DNA from: Rhodothermales bacterium
GTDB taxonomy: Bacteria > Bacteroidota > Rhodothermia > Rhodothermales > Bin80
Assembly (NCBI GenBank): GCA_022822185.1
Contig: JAJECE010000035.1
Span: 1 to 41,280 of the forward strand
Length of the DNA stretch: 41,280 bases
Direction of reading: 5' to 3'
Shown here: positions 26,375-34,413 of the stretch, in pieces
Layout: every line of letters begins with the position of its first letter
Numbering within the stretch: the stretch's first letter is position 1
Position numbers and translations under genes: made by a program
The notes under the pieces: model-generated
Told to the model about the DNA's origin: nothing
The model's database searches: none
The model's input: only the letters and a program-made list of their open reading frames with translations

Positions 26375-26637
26375 GAGCGGTTCGCAAAAATGTAATAACA
26401 GAAGAATCCCAGAAAAGGAGCAAACACGATGAACAAGATCCAGATAAGCTTTTCGGCGGTGTTGCGGCGACTGCCGATAATTTCGACAATGGCAATGATG
26501 TCCATAATCACTACGATAAGGCTGCAGCAGGAAAGGCTCCCCCATGCATTGGCCATATTCAAGAGATCAGGCTCGCATCCTGCAACGAATACTGCGCAGA
26601 TGGCGATGAAGTAACCAAAAATGGATCGGACTGTCAT
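26371..26637 (-). CDS. small membrane protein with PLDc_N (phospholipase D-nuclease N-terminal) domain
   Basis: An 88-residue protein with two or three hydrophobic segments (IFGYFIAICAVFVAG; LSCCSLIVVIMDIIAIVEII; LIWILFIVFAPFLGFFCYYIF). The last segment with its preceding NTAEK matches the short PLDc_N module found at the N-terminus of cardiolipin synthases and as stand-alone proteins. An AVFVAGC stretch near residue 21 looks like a lipobox, but a plain membrane helix is as likely. It is coupled by ATGA to the phosphodiesterase gene downstream. The function of stand-alone PLDc_N proteins is not known. Confidence 0.78.
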   Translation of the reverse strand: MTVRSIFGYFIAICAVFVAGCEPDLLNMANAWGSLSCCSLIVVIMDIIAIVEIIGSRRNTAEKLIWILFIVFAPFLGFFCYYIFANRS

Positions 26638-26654
26638 GGTGATAAGAACGGATG

Positions 26655-26682
26655 TTGGTACTGTCCTTTACGCATAAATTTG
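26655..26682 (+). promoter_or_regulatory. candidate Bacteroidota-type promoter for dusB
   Basis: TTG at 26655-26657 and TAAATTTG at 26675-26682, separated by 17 bases, match the -33/-7 pattern (TTG ... TAnnTTTG). The site lies in the divergent gap between the PLDc_N gene and dusB, about 68 bp before the dusB ATG. Confidence 0.5.
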
Positions 26683-26749
26683 CTCTCTGATGCACGAAAT
26701 GTCCGCTGATTCGTTTTACTTTCTCGGCTGTTGATTTGTACGGTATCAA

Positions 26750-27904
26750 ATGCGTATTGGCTCCATTGAACTTGGGACGCGCCCGCTCCTGCTGGCCCCC
26801 ATGGAGGATGTATCGGATCCCCCGTTCCGGGCGCTTTGTAAGCGCTACGGTGCAGACGTTGTCTACACAGAGTTCATCTCCTCAGGTGGGCTGGTTCACG
26901 AGGCGGAGGATTCTCTGATGAAACTGGATATTCGTGAAAACGAACGCCCGGTAGGGATTCAGATCTTCGGCGGGGATATTGATCAGGTCAAATCCGCCAC
27001 GGATATCGTTGACCGGGTGCAGCCGGATATTATTGATATTAATTTTGGATGCCCGGTACGTAAAGTGGTCTGCAAGGAGGCGGGGGCAGGGATCCTGCGC
27101 AATCTCCCAAAGATGGAAAAGATCACGCGCACCGTGGTCAATGCCACAAAACGCCCGGTTACCGTGAAGACCCGTCTTGGGTGGGACGACAGCAGCATAG
27201 ATATTGTCAATGTTGCCCGAATGCTGGAGGAGTGCGGGATTCAGGCACTTGCCGTACATGCAAGAACCCGAAAACAAATGTACAGCGGGGAAGCACGCTG
27301 GCAATATCTGCGGGAGATCCGCGAAGCAGGGCTTCAGCGAATCCCGCTCATCGGCAACGGAGATGCACTCAAGCCGGAATCTGTCCTGCAAATGTTTGAG
27401 GAGACCGGGGTGGATGCCGTCATGATCGGACGCGGAGCAATCGGGAACCCCTGGATTTTTAAGCGTGCGAAAGCGCTCATTGAAGATGGAATTGAACTTC
27501 CCCCGCCATCCTGGGTGGAACGTATCAGCGTCGTGACCGAGCATCTGACACTAAAATGTGAATGGCTCGGCGAGTGCAGAGGCGTTCGGGAGATGCGCCG
27601 GATGTATGGAGGCTACTTCAAAGGGTTCAGAAACGCAAGCAAACTGCGAATGCGCCTCATGAAAGCCCAAACCATGGAGGCAGTACTCTCCGTTCTGGAG
27701 GGTACACAGGAGGTGGAGCCGGATGTCATCGAACTGGGGCCGCTAAGCAGTGCGGCGACGTTTTGCAATCTGGATGACAAGGTGATCCAGCGTGACAATC
27801 AGGCCGATTACCACGGCCAGCAGCGGCAGCGCAAGCCACTGATCAAAAATCACCAGCCCGCCAATCGCCCCAAGCAATCCCCCAAGATACTTGATGTAGA
27901 TTAA
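26750..27904 (+). CDS. dusB: tRNA-dihydrouridine synthase B
   Basis: A 384-residue FMN enzyme that reduces uridines in the D-loop of tRNA. The FMN-binding start LLLAPMEDVSDPPFR, catalytic C101 in NFGCPVRKV, K140 in VKTRLGW, H170 in VHARTRKQMY and the phosphate-binding GRGAIGNPW are all present. Typical DusB proteins are about 320-340 residues. Here the last ~53 residues (polar, rich in Gln, Lys and Pro) lie inside the 3' end of the opposite-strand DUF445 gene, a 162-bp overlap. The tail is therefore probably an extension gained by loss of an earlier stop, not a domain. In many bacteria dusB is near fis or nifR; here it stands alone with its own candidate promoter. Confidence 0.93.
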   Translation: MRIGSIELGTRPLLLAPMEDVSDPPFRALCKRYGADVVYTEFISSGGLVHEAEDSLMKLDIRENERPVGIQIFGGDIDQVKSATDIVDRVQPDIIDINFGCPVRKVVCKEAGAGILRNLPKMEKITRTVVNATKRPVTVKTRLGWDDSSIDIVNVARMLEECGIQALAVHARTRKQMYSGEARWQYLREIREAGLQRIPLIGNGDALKPESVLQMFEETGVDAVMIGRGAIGNPWIFKRAKALIEDGIELPPPSWVERISVVTEHLTLKCEWLGECRGVREMRRMYGGYFKGFRNASKLRMRLMKAQTMEAVLSVLEGTQEVEPDVIELGPLSSAATFCNLDDKVIQRDNQADYHGQQRQRKPLIKNHQPANRPKQSPKILDVD

Positions 27905-29206
27905 CTGATCATTGGAAGCCCGCTTAATCAGGTCCTCAAACTGGCGCTCATCGTATTCGCACAGGTTTTTTGAGACCATCTCATAAATATCAAGTGTGCC
28001 GACAAAGGTAATAATTGCTTTGGTCAGCCACCGTTCAATGTCGTCTGAACGCTCGGCGACTTTTGCTGGCAATGCCTGGAATACCCCCGAAAATTCCTCC
28101 ACAATCAGGTCCATCGTAACGGGTAACTCATCAATCGCCTCCCGGATCTGTCGCTGCAGACCGTCCCGGTTGAGCATCTGGTAGGCTTTGATTGCCATCC
28201 CGGTAAATCCTTTTTTTGCTGCCGAGTCGATCATTTCCATGACGACCAACGTGATTTTTTCCTTGAGTTCAGGGCTTTCAAGTTTTTCGGTGAGGAACCG
28301 GCTGGTCATGGCTTTGATCTCCTGCTGAAAATTTTCATCGGAGAGGATCCCCTCGGCCACCTGCAGGGCCATTTGCCGGTACTTGGGAACCACTCCACTT
28401 AGACGGATACGTTCCAGAATCACCTCTTCGCTGATCAGATCCCGGCTGATTGCAAGGGCAATCAGGTTGGCCACACGCTCCCGGGATGCCGGAATAATTC
28501 CCTGTCCCAGCAAAGGGCGGCGCCTGCGGGGATGGAACAGCATGGTGATAGCCAGCCAGTTTGTAAAGAACCCAATCAGCCCGGCAGCCGAAACAGTGAT
28601 GATCAGCCCCTCCAATTCAAGGATGCGGCTGAATGCCGGAAGTCCGAGTTCCGGGTATTGACCAAGCGTCCGTGTTAGTTCTCCCTGCCAAAACAGATAG
28701 ATACCGTTATGATCAAGGTGGATGCTGTGTCCGGTGAAGTCCCAGGCGAAGGAACACAGAAACGCGGCCAGCAGCAGCCAGGGGATCATCCGAATCAGAT
28801 GCAATCCAAATCCACGCTTGGGCGGCTTGGGTTTGCGAGTGGGCGGTGTTGTTTTGGTCGTGGAACTGCCAGGCCAGTGTCGTCCGATGTAATCACTGAG
28901 GACCTCCCGCAGGGGTCTCCCGGATGCATGCAGCGTGGACTTCGAAAGGGCATGGAGTTTTCGCGTACGCACCTCGGTGTGTCTAGACACGGTGTCTTCT
29001 GAGAAGTGATCTAACAGATCAAGATAGGCCTCCTCATCTACGATTGCGGCATTGATTCCATTCCCTTTCACCGCACTTTTATAGCCATGCTCACGGAGAT
29101 AATTGACTATCGTATCAACCGTTAGATTCAGTTCTTTGGCCGCTTTATGCAACCGAATTTTTCGGAATTTTTTTCCTGTGCCAGTCATTTCCATCGGCAC
29201 GAGCAC
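27743..29206 (-). CDS. DUF445 membrane protein with N-terminal IF-2-like (IF2_N) domain
   Basis: A 487-residue protein in two parts. Residues ~12-70 (KKFRKIRLHKAAKELNLTVD, then IVNYLREHGY, then DEEAYLDLLDHF) resemble the IF2_N helical domain at the front of translation initiation factor IF-2. After a basic, proline-rich linker (TPPTRKPKPPKRG), residues ~140-487 are DUF445: a helix at ~137-156, the family motif GLIGFFTNWLAITMLFHP with GIIPASRERVANLIA, a helical middle, and C-terminal membrane segments (GLLGAIGGLVIFDQWLALPL and the next ~20 residues) ending RRRTA. DUF445 is an inner-membrane family of unknown role (YjiN/YheB relatives). It is the last gene of the Mla-type operon, 26 bases after the HD gene. 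The join of an RNA- or protein-binding IF-2 piece to DUF445 is unusual. Confidence 0.82.
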   Translation of the reverse strand: MLVPMEMTGTGKKFRKIRLHKAAKELNLTVDTIVNYLREHGYKSAVKGNGINAAIVDEEAYLDLLDHFSEDTVSRHTEVRTRKLHALSKSTLHASGRPLREVLSDYIGRHWPGSSTTKTTPPTRKPKPPKRGFGLHLIRMIPWLLLAAFLCSFAWDFTGHSIHLDHNGIYLFWQGELTRTLGQYPELGLPAFSRILELEGLIITVSAAGLIGFFTNWLAITMLFHPRRRRPLLGQGIIPASRERVANLIALAISRDLISEEVILERIRLSGVVPKYRQMALQVAEGILSDENFQQEIKAMTSRFLTEKLESPELKEKITLVVMEMIDSAAKKGFTGMAIKAYQMLNRDGLQRQIREAIDELPVTMDLIVEEFSGVFQALPAKVAERSDDIERWLTKAIITFVGTLDIYEMVSKNLCEYDERQFEDLIKRASNDQLIYIKYLGGLLGAIGGLVIFDQWLALPLLAVVIGLIVTLDHLVIQIAKRRRTA

Positions 29207-29232
29207 GGTGCCAGGATTATGTGATGGTTCTG

Positions 29233-29796
29233 CTACACAGGGGCAGCAAGTTCCAGTCGGTCGGCATGCTTATGCATACCTGCAATCACATTGGAGATGT
29301 GCTCGGATAATTCAATACCCAGTTCTTGTGCCCCCTGTTGGATATCTGCCCGGCTGACCGCCGCCGCAAACGCTTTGTCCTTCAATTTTTTTCGGACACT
29401 CTTTGGAGTCATCCCTTCAAGGCGGGTCGGACGAACATAGGCGACTGCGGTAATAAAACCTGCCAGTTCATCGACCGCAAACAGGGTTTTGGACAGAAGG
29501 GTCGTTCGTGGAGTTCCAGTATAGGGAGCATGCCCCAGGATGGCATCAATCATGGATTCGGGGTATCCTTTTTCACGTAGAAGGGTGGTGCCCACATAGG
29601 GATGTGATTCGGGTGACGGATAGCGTTCATAGTCCATATCGTGCAGCAGGCCCGTAATTCGCCAAAGCATAATATCTTCGTCGAACTGTTCGGCATAGGC
29701 CTCCATGGCGGCTTCCACCGCATAGGCGTGTCTTCGGAGACTGTCAGAGGTCGTCCATTGATGGAAAAGTACAAGCGATTCTTCGTAGGTAGGCAT
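29233..29796 (-). CDS. HD-domain hydrolase (HDIG-like)
   Basis: A 187-residue HD-superfamily protein, likely a metal-dependent phosphohydrolase. Metal-binding residues appear in RRHAYAVEAAM (H), GLLHDMDYERYP (HD), SHPYVG (H), LGHAPYTG (H) and AVDELAGFI (D). The HAPYTG and DELAGF motifs are shared with a widespread group of small HD proteins of unknown substrate. Start chosen at 29796 (MPTYEESL), 4 bases after the MlaD-like stop; an upstream ATG at 29814 would overlap that gene. Its place between mlaD and DUF445 suggests co-expression with lipid transport, but no link is known. Confidence 0.83.
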   Translation of the reverse strand: MPTYEESLVLFHQWTTSDSLRRHAYAVEAAMEAYAEQFDEDIMLWRITGLLHDMDYERYPSPESHPYVGTTLLREKGYPESMIDAILGHAPYTGTPRTTLLSKTLFAVDELAGFITAVAYVRPTRLEGMTPKSVRKKLKDKAFAAAVSRADIQQGAQELGIELSEHISNVIAGMHKHADRLELAAPV

Positions 29797-29800
29797 GACG

Positions 29801-30718
29801 TTAAAAGAAATCAATCAGTTTCAGGTGTTCCAGATATTGCCTGGGATCCTCTTCAAAATTTTCGAGAATTCGTCTCAAGGCTGCTGAGGCTCCCTGCAAC
29901 TCAAAATAAAGGGAATCATCGGTGGCCAGTTTTCCCAGTGTTCCCTTCCCCTGATTGATGGAAGAGAGCAGGGTATTGAGTTCGCTGATTGTGGACTCCA
30001 GAAGATCCAGATTCCCCGACAATTGCGCAATCACATCATTGAGCTTTGCAGCCGTGGTTCCAAGGGAGTCTTCCGTGAACGCCTCTGCCGTATCGGTGAG
30101 ATCTTCAAGTCCCTGGAGGACCGATTGAAGGCTTCCCTGCTCGGCCGTCAGAATCGAGTGGAGGGCATCTGCTGAATTTCGAATGGAGGTCAGAGTCTGC
30201 TGCATTTGCCCTTCGGGGCCTGCGAGTAATGCGGTTGCTGCGCTGATGGCCTGACTAGATCCTGCAAGTACCGTGTCTACACGGCTCAGAACAGCGGGGG
30301 TGCGATTGGCAAGGTCTGTCAGAATATCCGACTGAACCGCAGAGGGGATCAGGGAGCCGGGTACATAGACGGGGGCATCCGGCGGTCCAAGTGACAGATT
30401 TAACTGCATACTGCTCACAAGTCCAAAGCCACCGGCAGATGCAGTTGTTCCCTCGGTTAAGGTCACATCATCCTGAACAGAAAAAGAGATATAGGCACCT
30501 GTCAACGTAAGTTGCACCTCCGTAATGGAGCCGACCCCCACGCCGTTGACGGCAACAATATTTCCAGTGACCAGTCCGCTTGAGTTCATGAGTTCTGTAT
30601 GATACACCGACGCCTGGCCAAATATTGGCAGGTCTCGGAAGAACCGTATCCCCACATAAAATATGATCCCGGCAAGGACTACCGTCAGTCCTATTTTCAA
30701 TTCATTGGGTAACTTCAC
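29801..30718 (-). CDS. mlaD: MlaD/MCE-family lipid-transport substrate-binding protein
   Basis: A 305-residue MCE protein. One N-terminal membrane helix (IGLTVVLAGIIFYVGIRFF) anchors it in the inner membrane, followed by the MCE domain (YHTELMNSSGLVTGNIVAVNG, here quoted as NSSGLVTGNIVAVNGVGVG). After that comes a long Ser/Leu/Thr-rich helical region, likely coiled coil. The start is taken as GTG at 30718, giving the family-typical (M)KLPNELKIGL; an ATG at 30766 would add 16 residues and overlap the ATPase gene by 65 bp. It carries phospholipids across the periplasm with the ATPase and permease encoded upstream. No MlaC or MlaB gene is in the window, as is common in Bacteroidota. Confidence 0.9.
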   Translation of the reverse strand: MKLPNELKIGLTVVLAGIIFYVGIRFFRDLPIFGQASVYHTELMNSSGLVTGNIVAVNGVGVGSITEVQLTLTGAYISFSVQDDVTLTEGTTASAGGFGLVSSMQLNLSLGPPDAPVYVPGSLIPSAVQSDILTDLANRTPAVLSRVDTVLAGSSQAISAATALLAGPEGQMQQTLTSIRNSADALHSILTAEQGSLQSVLQGLEDLTDTAEAFTEDSLGTTAAKLNDVIAQLSGNLDLLESTISELNTLLSSINQGKGTLGKLATDDSLYFELQGASAALRRILENFEEDPRQYLEHLKLIDFF

Positions 30719-31484
30719 TTGATTCTTGATTGTTGGATGAATAGCGCGGTGCAATGATATACTCATTGGCCTTTACGAAGGCACGAAGGATTTGATCGGA
30801 ACTCTCGTGCAGTTCGTCAACGGTCCCGTTCCAGTGCATACGTGTATTATGGATAAAGGCTACACGGTCAGCAATTTGCAGTACAGAATGCATATCATGG
30901 GTGACCACAATACTGGTGATTTCGAGTTGATGGGCCAATCCTTTGATCAGATCGTTGATAGTGTTAGATGTTTCCGGGTCAAGTCCGCTGGTTGGCTCAT
31001 CGTAGATAATATATCTGGGACGGAGTGCAATTGCGCGTGCAAGCGCAACGCGTTTACGCATTCCCCCGGACAGTTCGTCTGTCTTTTTTGTGCCGATATT
31101 GGAGAGTCGTACCAGATCAAGGCATTTCTGGACTTCATGGCGGACCTCCTCGTCGGTTTTTGTCGTGAAGGTTCGAAGCGGGAAGGCAATATTTTCGAAC
31201 GCATCCATGGAGTCAAACAGTGCACCTCCCTGGAATAGAACCCCGAATTGTCTCCGAACCTTGCGGAGTTGCTGGTAATCAATCGTTCCAATATCGACAT
31301 CATCCACCAGAACCCTTCCCTGATCAGGGCGCAGGAGTCCGATCAGATGCTTCATAAGAACACTCTTCCCTGAACCGCTTTGACCGATAATTGCCTGCGT
31401 GCTGCCCTCCTGAATGTCGAGAGAGACATCCCGAAGCACGGTACGGCCGGAAAAAGATTTATAGATATTCTGCACCTGGATCAT
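30702..31484 (-). CDS. mlaF: MlaF-type ABC transporter ATP-binding protein
   Basis: A 260-residue ABC ATPase with Walker A GQSGSGKS, Q-loop (GVLFQGGALFDS, where the LFQGGALFDS form is typical of MlaF), signature LSGGMRKRVALARA, Walker B YIIYDEPTSGLDP and switch VVTHDM. It powers phospholipid exchange between membranes with the MlaE-type permease 32 bp upstream and the MCE protein downstream, whose start overlaps its end. The C-terminal tail (IIAPRYSSNNQESSEVTQ) is poorly conserved. Confidence 0.93.
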   Translation of the reverse strand: MIQVQNIYKSFSGRTVLRDVSLDIQEGSTQAIIGQSGSGKSVLMKHLIGLLRPDQGRVLVDDVDIGTIDYQQLRKVRRQFGVLFQGGALFDSMDAFENIAFPLRTFTTKTDEEVRHEVQKCLDLVRLSNIGTKKTDELSGGMRKRVALARAIALRPRYIIYDEPTSGLDPETSNTINDLIKGLAHQLEITSIVVTHDMHSVLQIADRVAFIHNTRMHWNGTVDELHESSDQILRAFVKANEYIIAPRYSSNNQESSEVTQ

Positions 31485-31516
31485 ACAATCAGGGAGCGTT
31501 CATTACACTGGTCTGC

Positions 31517-32293
31517 TTAAAGAAGAAGGATGGCCAGAATGAGATCCGCAACTAAAATAAGGACACAGCTCATCACGGCCGCACGTGTCGTACTGCGGCC
31601 GACTCCGTCTGCACCGCCTTTGGTATAGTACCCGATATAGCAGGACACAGCGGTAATCAAAAACCCGAAAACAAATGCTTTAATCAATCCAAAATAGGGC
31701 CCGAAAAAATTCCAGTGCTCACGGGCCCCCTGAATAAATTCTCCAGTAGACACAACCCCCGTCAATTCTGCCGCGACAATTCCTCCGACAATGCCGACCA
31801 GACAGGCGGCAACATATAAAACGGGAAGCATTACAATGCCCGCCAGAACGCGCGGCACGATCAGATAGCCAATAGAATTCAGGCCCATAGCTTCCAGCGC
31901 ATCAATCTGTTCGGTGACCCGCATCGTTCCCAATTCTGCTGCAATGCGTGCACCAACGCGTCCGGAAAGGATAAAGCCCGTGACCACGGCCCCAAGTTCC
32001 ATGGTAAGAGATGGAACCACCACTGCGCCGATGATTCGAGGGGGGATAAGAGGGGAGACCAGCTGATACGCCGTCTGCACCGTTGTGACGGCCCCGGAGA
32101 ACGCGGCGGCTAGTGCAACGATAGGGATTGAATCAATTCCAATCCGCACAAGCTGAATTTGAAAATTCTGCCAATAAGTCCCCATCTCGCGCAGGGACAT
32201 GAAGGCCGATGACATGAGCATCGTAAAGCGGCCAATATCAAAGAATGGCTGGGTAATGCGCAGAACGATAGGTGGCATGATGGATGGCAGCAA
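31517..32293 (-). CDS. mlaE: MlaE-family ABC transporter permease
   Basis: A 258-residue integral membrane permease of the MlaE/TGD1 family with about five to six helices. Typical stretches are SIPIVALAAAFSGAVTTVQTA, quoted as IPIVALAAAFSGAVTTVQTA, then LGAVVTGFILSGRVGARIAAE, quoted as FILSGRVGARIAAELGTMRV, EQIDALEAMGLNSIGYLIVPR and the C-terminal YYTKGGADGVGRSTTRAAV. It forms the inner-membrane pore complex with MlaF. It is the first gene of the operon and is divergent from radA. The ATG at 32278 (MPPIVLRI) is an alternative start. Confidence 0.92.
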   Translation of the reverse strand: MLPSIMPPIVLRITQPFFDIGRFTMLMSSAFMSLREMGTYWQNFQIQLVRIGIDSIPIVALAAAFSGAVTTVQTAYQLVSPLIPPRIIGAVVVPSLTMELGAVVTGFILSGRVGARIAAELGTMRVTEQIDALEAMGLNSIGYLIVPRVLAGIVMLPVLYVAACLVGIVGGIVAAELTGVVSTGEFIQGAREHWNFFGPYFGLIKAFVFGFLITAVSCYIGYYTKGGADGVGRSTTRAAVMSCVLILVADLILAILLL

Positions 32294-32307
32294 ACTGTGT
32301 GGTTAAA

Positions 32308-32315
32308 CAAATTTA
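32308..32315 (-). promoter_or_regulatory. candidate -7 element for the mla-type operon
   Basis: On the minus strand TAAATTTG matches TAnnTTTG, 14 bases before the first ATG of the permease gene. No TTG at a normal distance is seen, and the leader would be very short unless the ATG at 32278 is used. Confidence 0.3.
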
Positions 32316-32376
32316 ACGGCGGTTGTTTCTAACTCATGCTCAGATGGCTATATTGGGGGATAAACAATTCGAAACT

Positions 32377-33720
32377 ATGGCAAAGACAAAAACGAGGTAT
32401 CGCTGTCAGGAGTGTGGATACTCCTCACCCAAATGGCTGGGAAAATGTCCAGGATGCAATTTCTGGGATACCATGGTGGAAGAGAAGGAAGCGGATCGCC
32501 GCCATATCAGTTCCCATGCCGCGGTTCCTCAGCCCATTGATGAGGTGGAGATTGGGGAGATGCCCCGTATCGTCACCGGATCCCAGGAACTGGACCGGCT
32601 TATGGGAGGCGGCATTATGCGCGGATCCATCGTACTGGTGGCAGGCGATCCCGGTATCGGCAAGTCGACACTAATGACCGAATTGGGGCGATATCTGGAT
32701 CCGCTCACCGTCCTTTATGTATCTGGCGAGGAATCTGCCAGACAGGTGAAACTTCGTGCACAGCGCCTGGATGCCGCAACGAAGAATGTACTTTTACTGG
32801 CCGAAACAAATACAGAAGCAATCCTGGGGGCGATGGAAGATTCACTGCCGGATGTCATCGTGATTGATTCAATCCAGACCATGTATGATCCGGTGGTTTC
32901 CAGTGCCCCCGGAAGCGTTGCCCAGATTCGTGAGAGCGCAGCTGCATTGATGCAACTCACCAAGAAAATGAATGCCGCAACCTTTCTGGTGGGACATGTC
33001 ACCCGATCAGGATCCATTGCAGGCCCGAGGGTACTGGAGCACTTGGTGGACACGGTACTGTATTTTGAGGGAGACCGCAATCATGGATACCGCATCCTTC
33101 GTGCCGTAAAAAACCGGTTTGGATCCACCAATGAAATCGGGGTTTTTGAAATGACGGGTGCAGGACTCAAAGAGGTGCTGAACCCCAGTGAGATCTTTTT
33201 GTCAGAGCGCCAAAGTGGTGCCACGGGGTCTTGTGTCATTTGTGCAATGGAGGGAACCCGGCCTCTGCTGATGGAAGTGCAGGCACTGGTATCTCCAACG
33301 TCATATGGTACGCCGCAGCGTACCTCAACCGGGTTTGATCCAAAACGGCTCCAGTTGTTGCTGGCCGTTCTGGAAAAGCGGGAAGGGCTGGCTTTGAGTG
33401 GTTATGATGTGTTTCTGAATGTTGCGGGTGGAATGCGTGCAGAAGAGCCTGCGGCAGATTTGGGGGTTGCGATTGCGATTGCTTCCTCGCTCCATGACAT
33501 TTCCGCCGACCGGTGCGGGGTTCTGATTGGAGAGATTGGACTGGGAGGCGAAGTGCGTGGAGTCAGTCGACTGGAAATGCGCCTGCGGGAGTGTGCAAAG
33601 CTTGGCTTTGAGACAGCCGTGGTGCCATCACGGAGCCTCCAGGGATTCTCTCCGCCGGAGAATCTCCGCATTGCGGGTGCAGAGACGGTCAGTGAGGTGC
33701 TTGAACTGCTTTTGAGGTGA
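32377..33720 (+). CDS. radA: DNA repair protein RadA (Sms)
   Basis: A 447-residue RadA, a RecA-like ATPase that helps branch migration in recombination repair. It has a four-cysteine zinc finger at the start (YRCQECGYSSPKWLGKCPGC, Cys pairs CxxC...CxxC). Then come Walker A GDPGIGKST, Walker B (DVIVIDSIQTM), the RadA-specific KNRFG motif (VKNRFGSTNEIGVFEM) and a Lon-protease-like C-terminal domain (NVAGGMRAEEPAADLGVAIA). The start at 32377 (MAKTKTRYRC) is chosen over 32323 because it gives the family N-terminus and avoids 18 unlike residues. It is a housekeeping gene; the sigma-factor gene follows after 39 bases. Confidence 0.95.
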   Translation: MAKTKTRYRCQECGYSSPKWLGKCPGCNFWDTMVEEKEADRRHISSHAAVPQPIDEVEIGEMPRIVTGSQELDRLMGGGIMRGSIVLVAGDPGIGKSTLMTELGRYLDPLTVLYVSGEESARQVKLRAQRLDAATKNVLLLAETNTEAILGAMEDSLPDVIVIDSIQTMYDPVVSSAPGSVAQIRESAAALMQLTKKMNAATFLVGHVTRSGSIAGPRVLEHLVDTVLYFEGDRNHGYRILRAVKNRFGSTNEIGVFEMTGAGLKEVLNPSEIFLSERQSGATGSCVICAMEGTRPLLMEVQALVSPTSYGTPQRTSTGFDPKRLQLLLAVLEKREGLALSGYDVFLNVAGGMRAEEPAADLGVAIAIASSLHDISADRCGVLIGEIGLGGEVRGVSRLEMRLRECAKLGFETAVVPSRSLQGFSPPENLRIAGAETVSEVLELLLR

Positions 33721-33759
33721 TCGTGAGCAATAACATCGCGCACCTGTACGTTAGTAGGG

Positions 33760-34413
33760 ATGTGTGATTGCAATGATATGTATAAATCCTGGCCTGACGA
33801 CCAATTACTGTCTGCTTATGTGGAGCAGGGAGATCAACATGCTTTCCAGCAGTTGGTGAATCGCCACAAAGATCGTGTCTATGGTTTTATTCTCGGCATG
33901 GTCTATGATGCTGAATTGGCGAACGATCTTTTTCAGGACACATTTCTGAAGGTTGTTGATGTGATGCATCGGCGACGTGGGAATTATACGCCACAGGGGC
34001 GATTTCTGGGCTGGGTATTGCGGATTGCGCGGAATGTGGTGTACGATCACAAGCGGAGTCGTAATAAATGGAGGGATATTGCAGACGGGGATGAGGAGTA
34101 CTGGGACCGCCTTCCGGACAATGCCAGGGCACCGGACGAAGAATTGTATCTCAAAGAGCGGAGTCAATGGTTGGATGCGTGCATTCAATCGCTCCCTCCT
34201 CCGCAGCGTGAGGTCGTGCTGTTACGTCAGGATGCAGGGTTGACATTCCGGGAAATCGCCAAGGTCACGGATGTATCCATCAATACCGCGCTGGGGCGTA
34301 TGAGGTATGCTCTCATCAACCTGCGCACCATGATTGAGCGACAATCACGGCGCTATGCCCCGAAGGAGGAGCAGTTAGAGAATGGGCAGTTATCTGCCAA
34401 AACAAATGCCTAA
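33760..34413 (+). CDS. ECF-type RNA polymerase sigma factor
   Basis: A 217-residue sigma-70-family factor with region 2 (FQQLVNRHKDRVYGFILGMV and DLFQDTFLKVVDVMHRR, ~30-75; then RFLGWVLRIARNVVYDHKR) and region 4 (LPPPQREVVLLRQDAGLTFR, EIAKVTDVSINTALGRMRYA, ~145-190). Regions 1.1 and 3 are missing, as in group 4 (ECF) factors. It directs polymerase to a small gene set under envelope or other stress. It overlaps the next gene, a membrane anti-sigma-like protein, by 8 bp, and two secreted coiled-coil proteins follow, so the four genes are very probably one operon. The operon promoter could not be recognised. Confidence 0.9.
   Translation: MCDCNDMYKSWPDDQLLSAYVEQGDQHAFQQLVNRHKDRVYGFILGMVYDAELANDLFQDTFLKVVDVMHRRRGNYTPQGRFLGWVLRIARNVVYDHKRSRNKWRDIADGDEEYWDRLPDNARAPDEELYLKERSQWLDACIQSLPPPQREVVLLRQDAGLTFREIAKVTDVSINTALGRMRYALINLRTMIERQSRRYAPKEEQLENGQLSAKTNA

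Noticed and set aside
26882..27544. 220-codon minus-strand frame inside dusB
   Set aside because: Antisense to conserved FMN-enzyme sequence and without recognisable domains.
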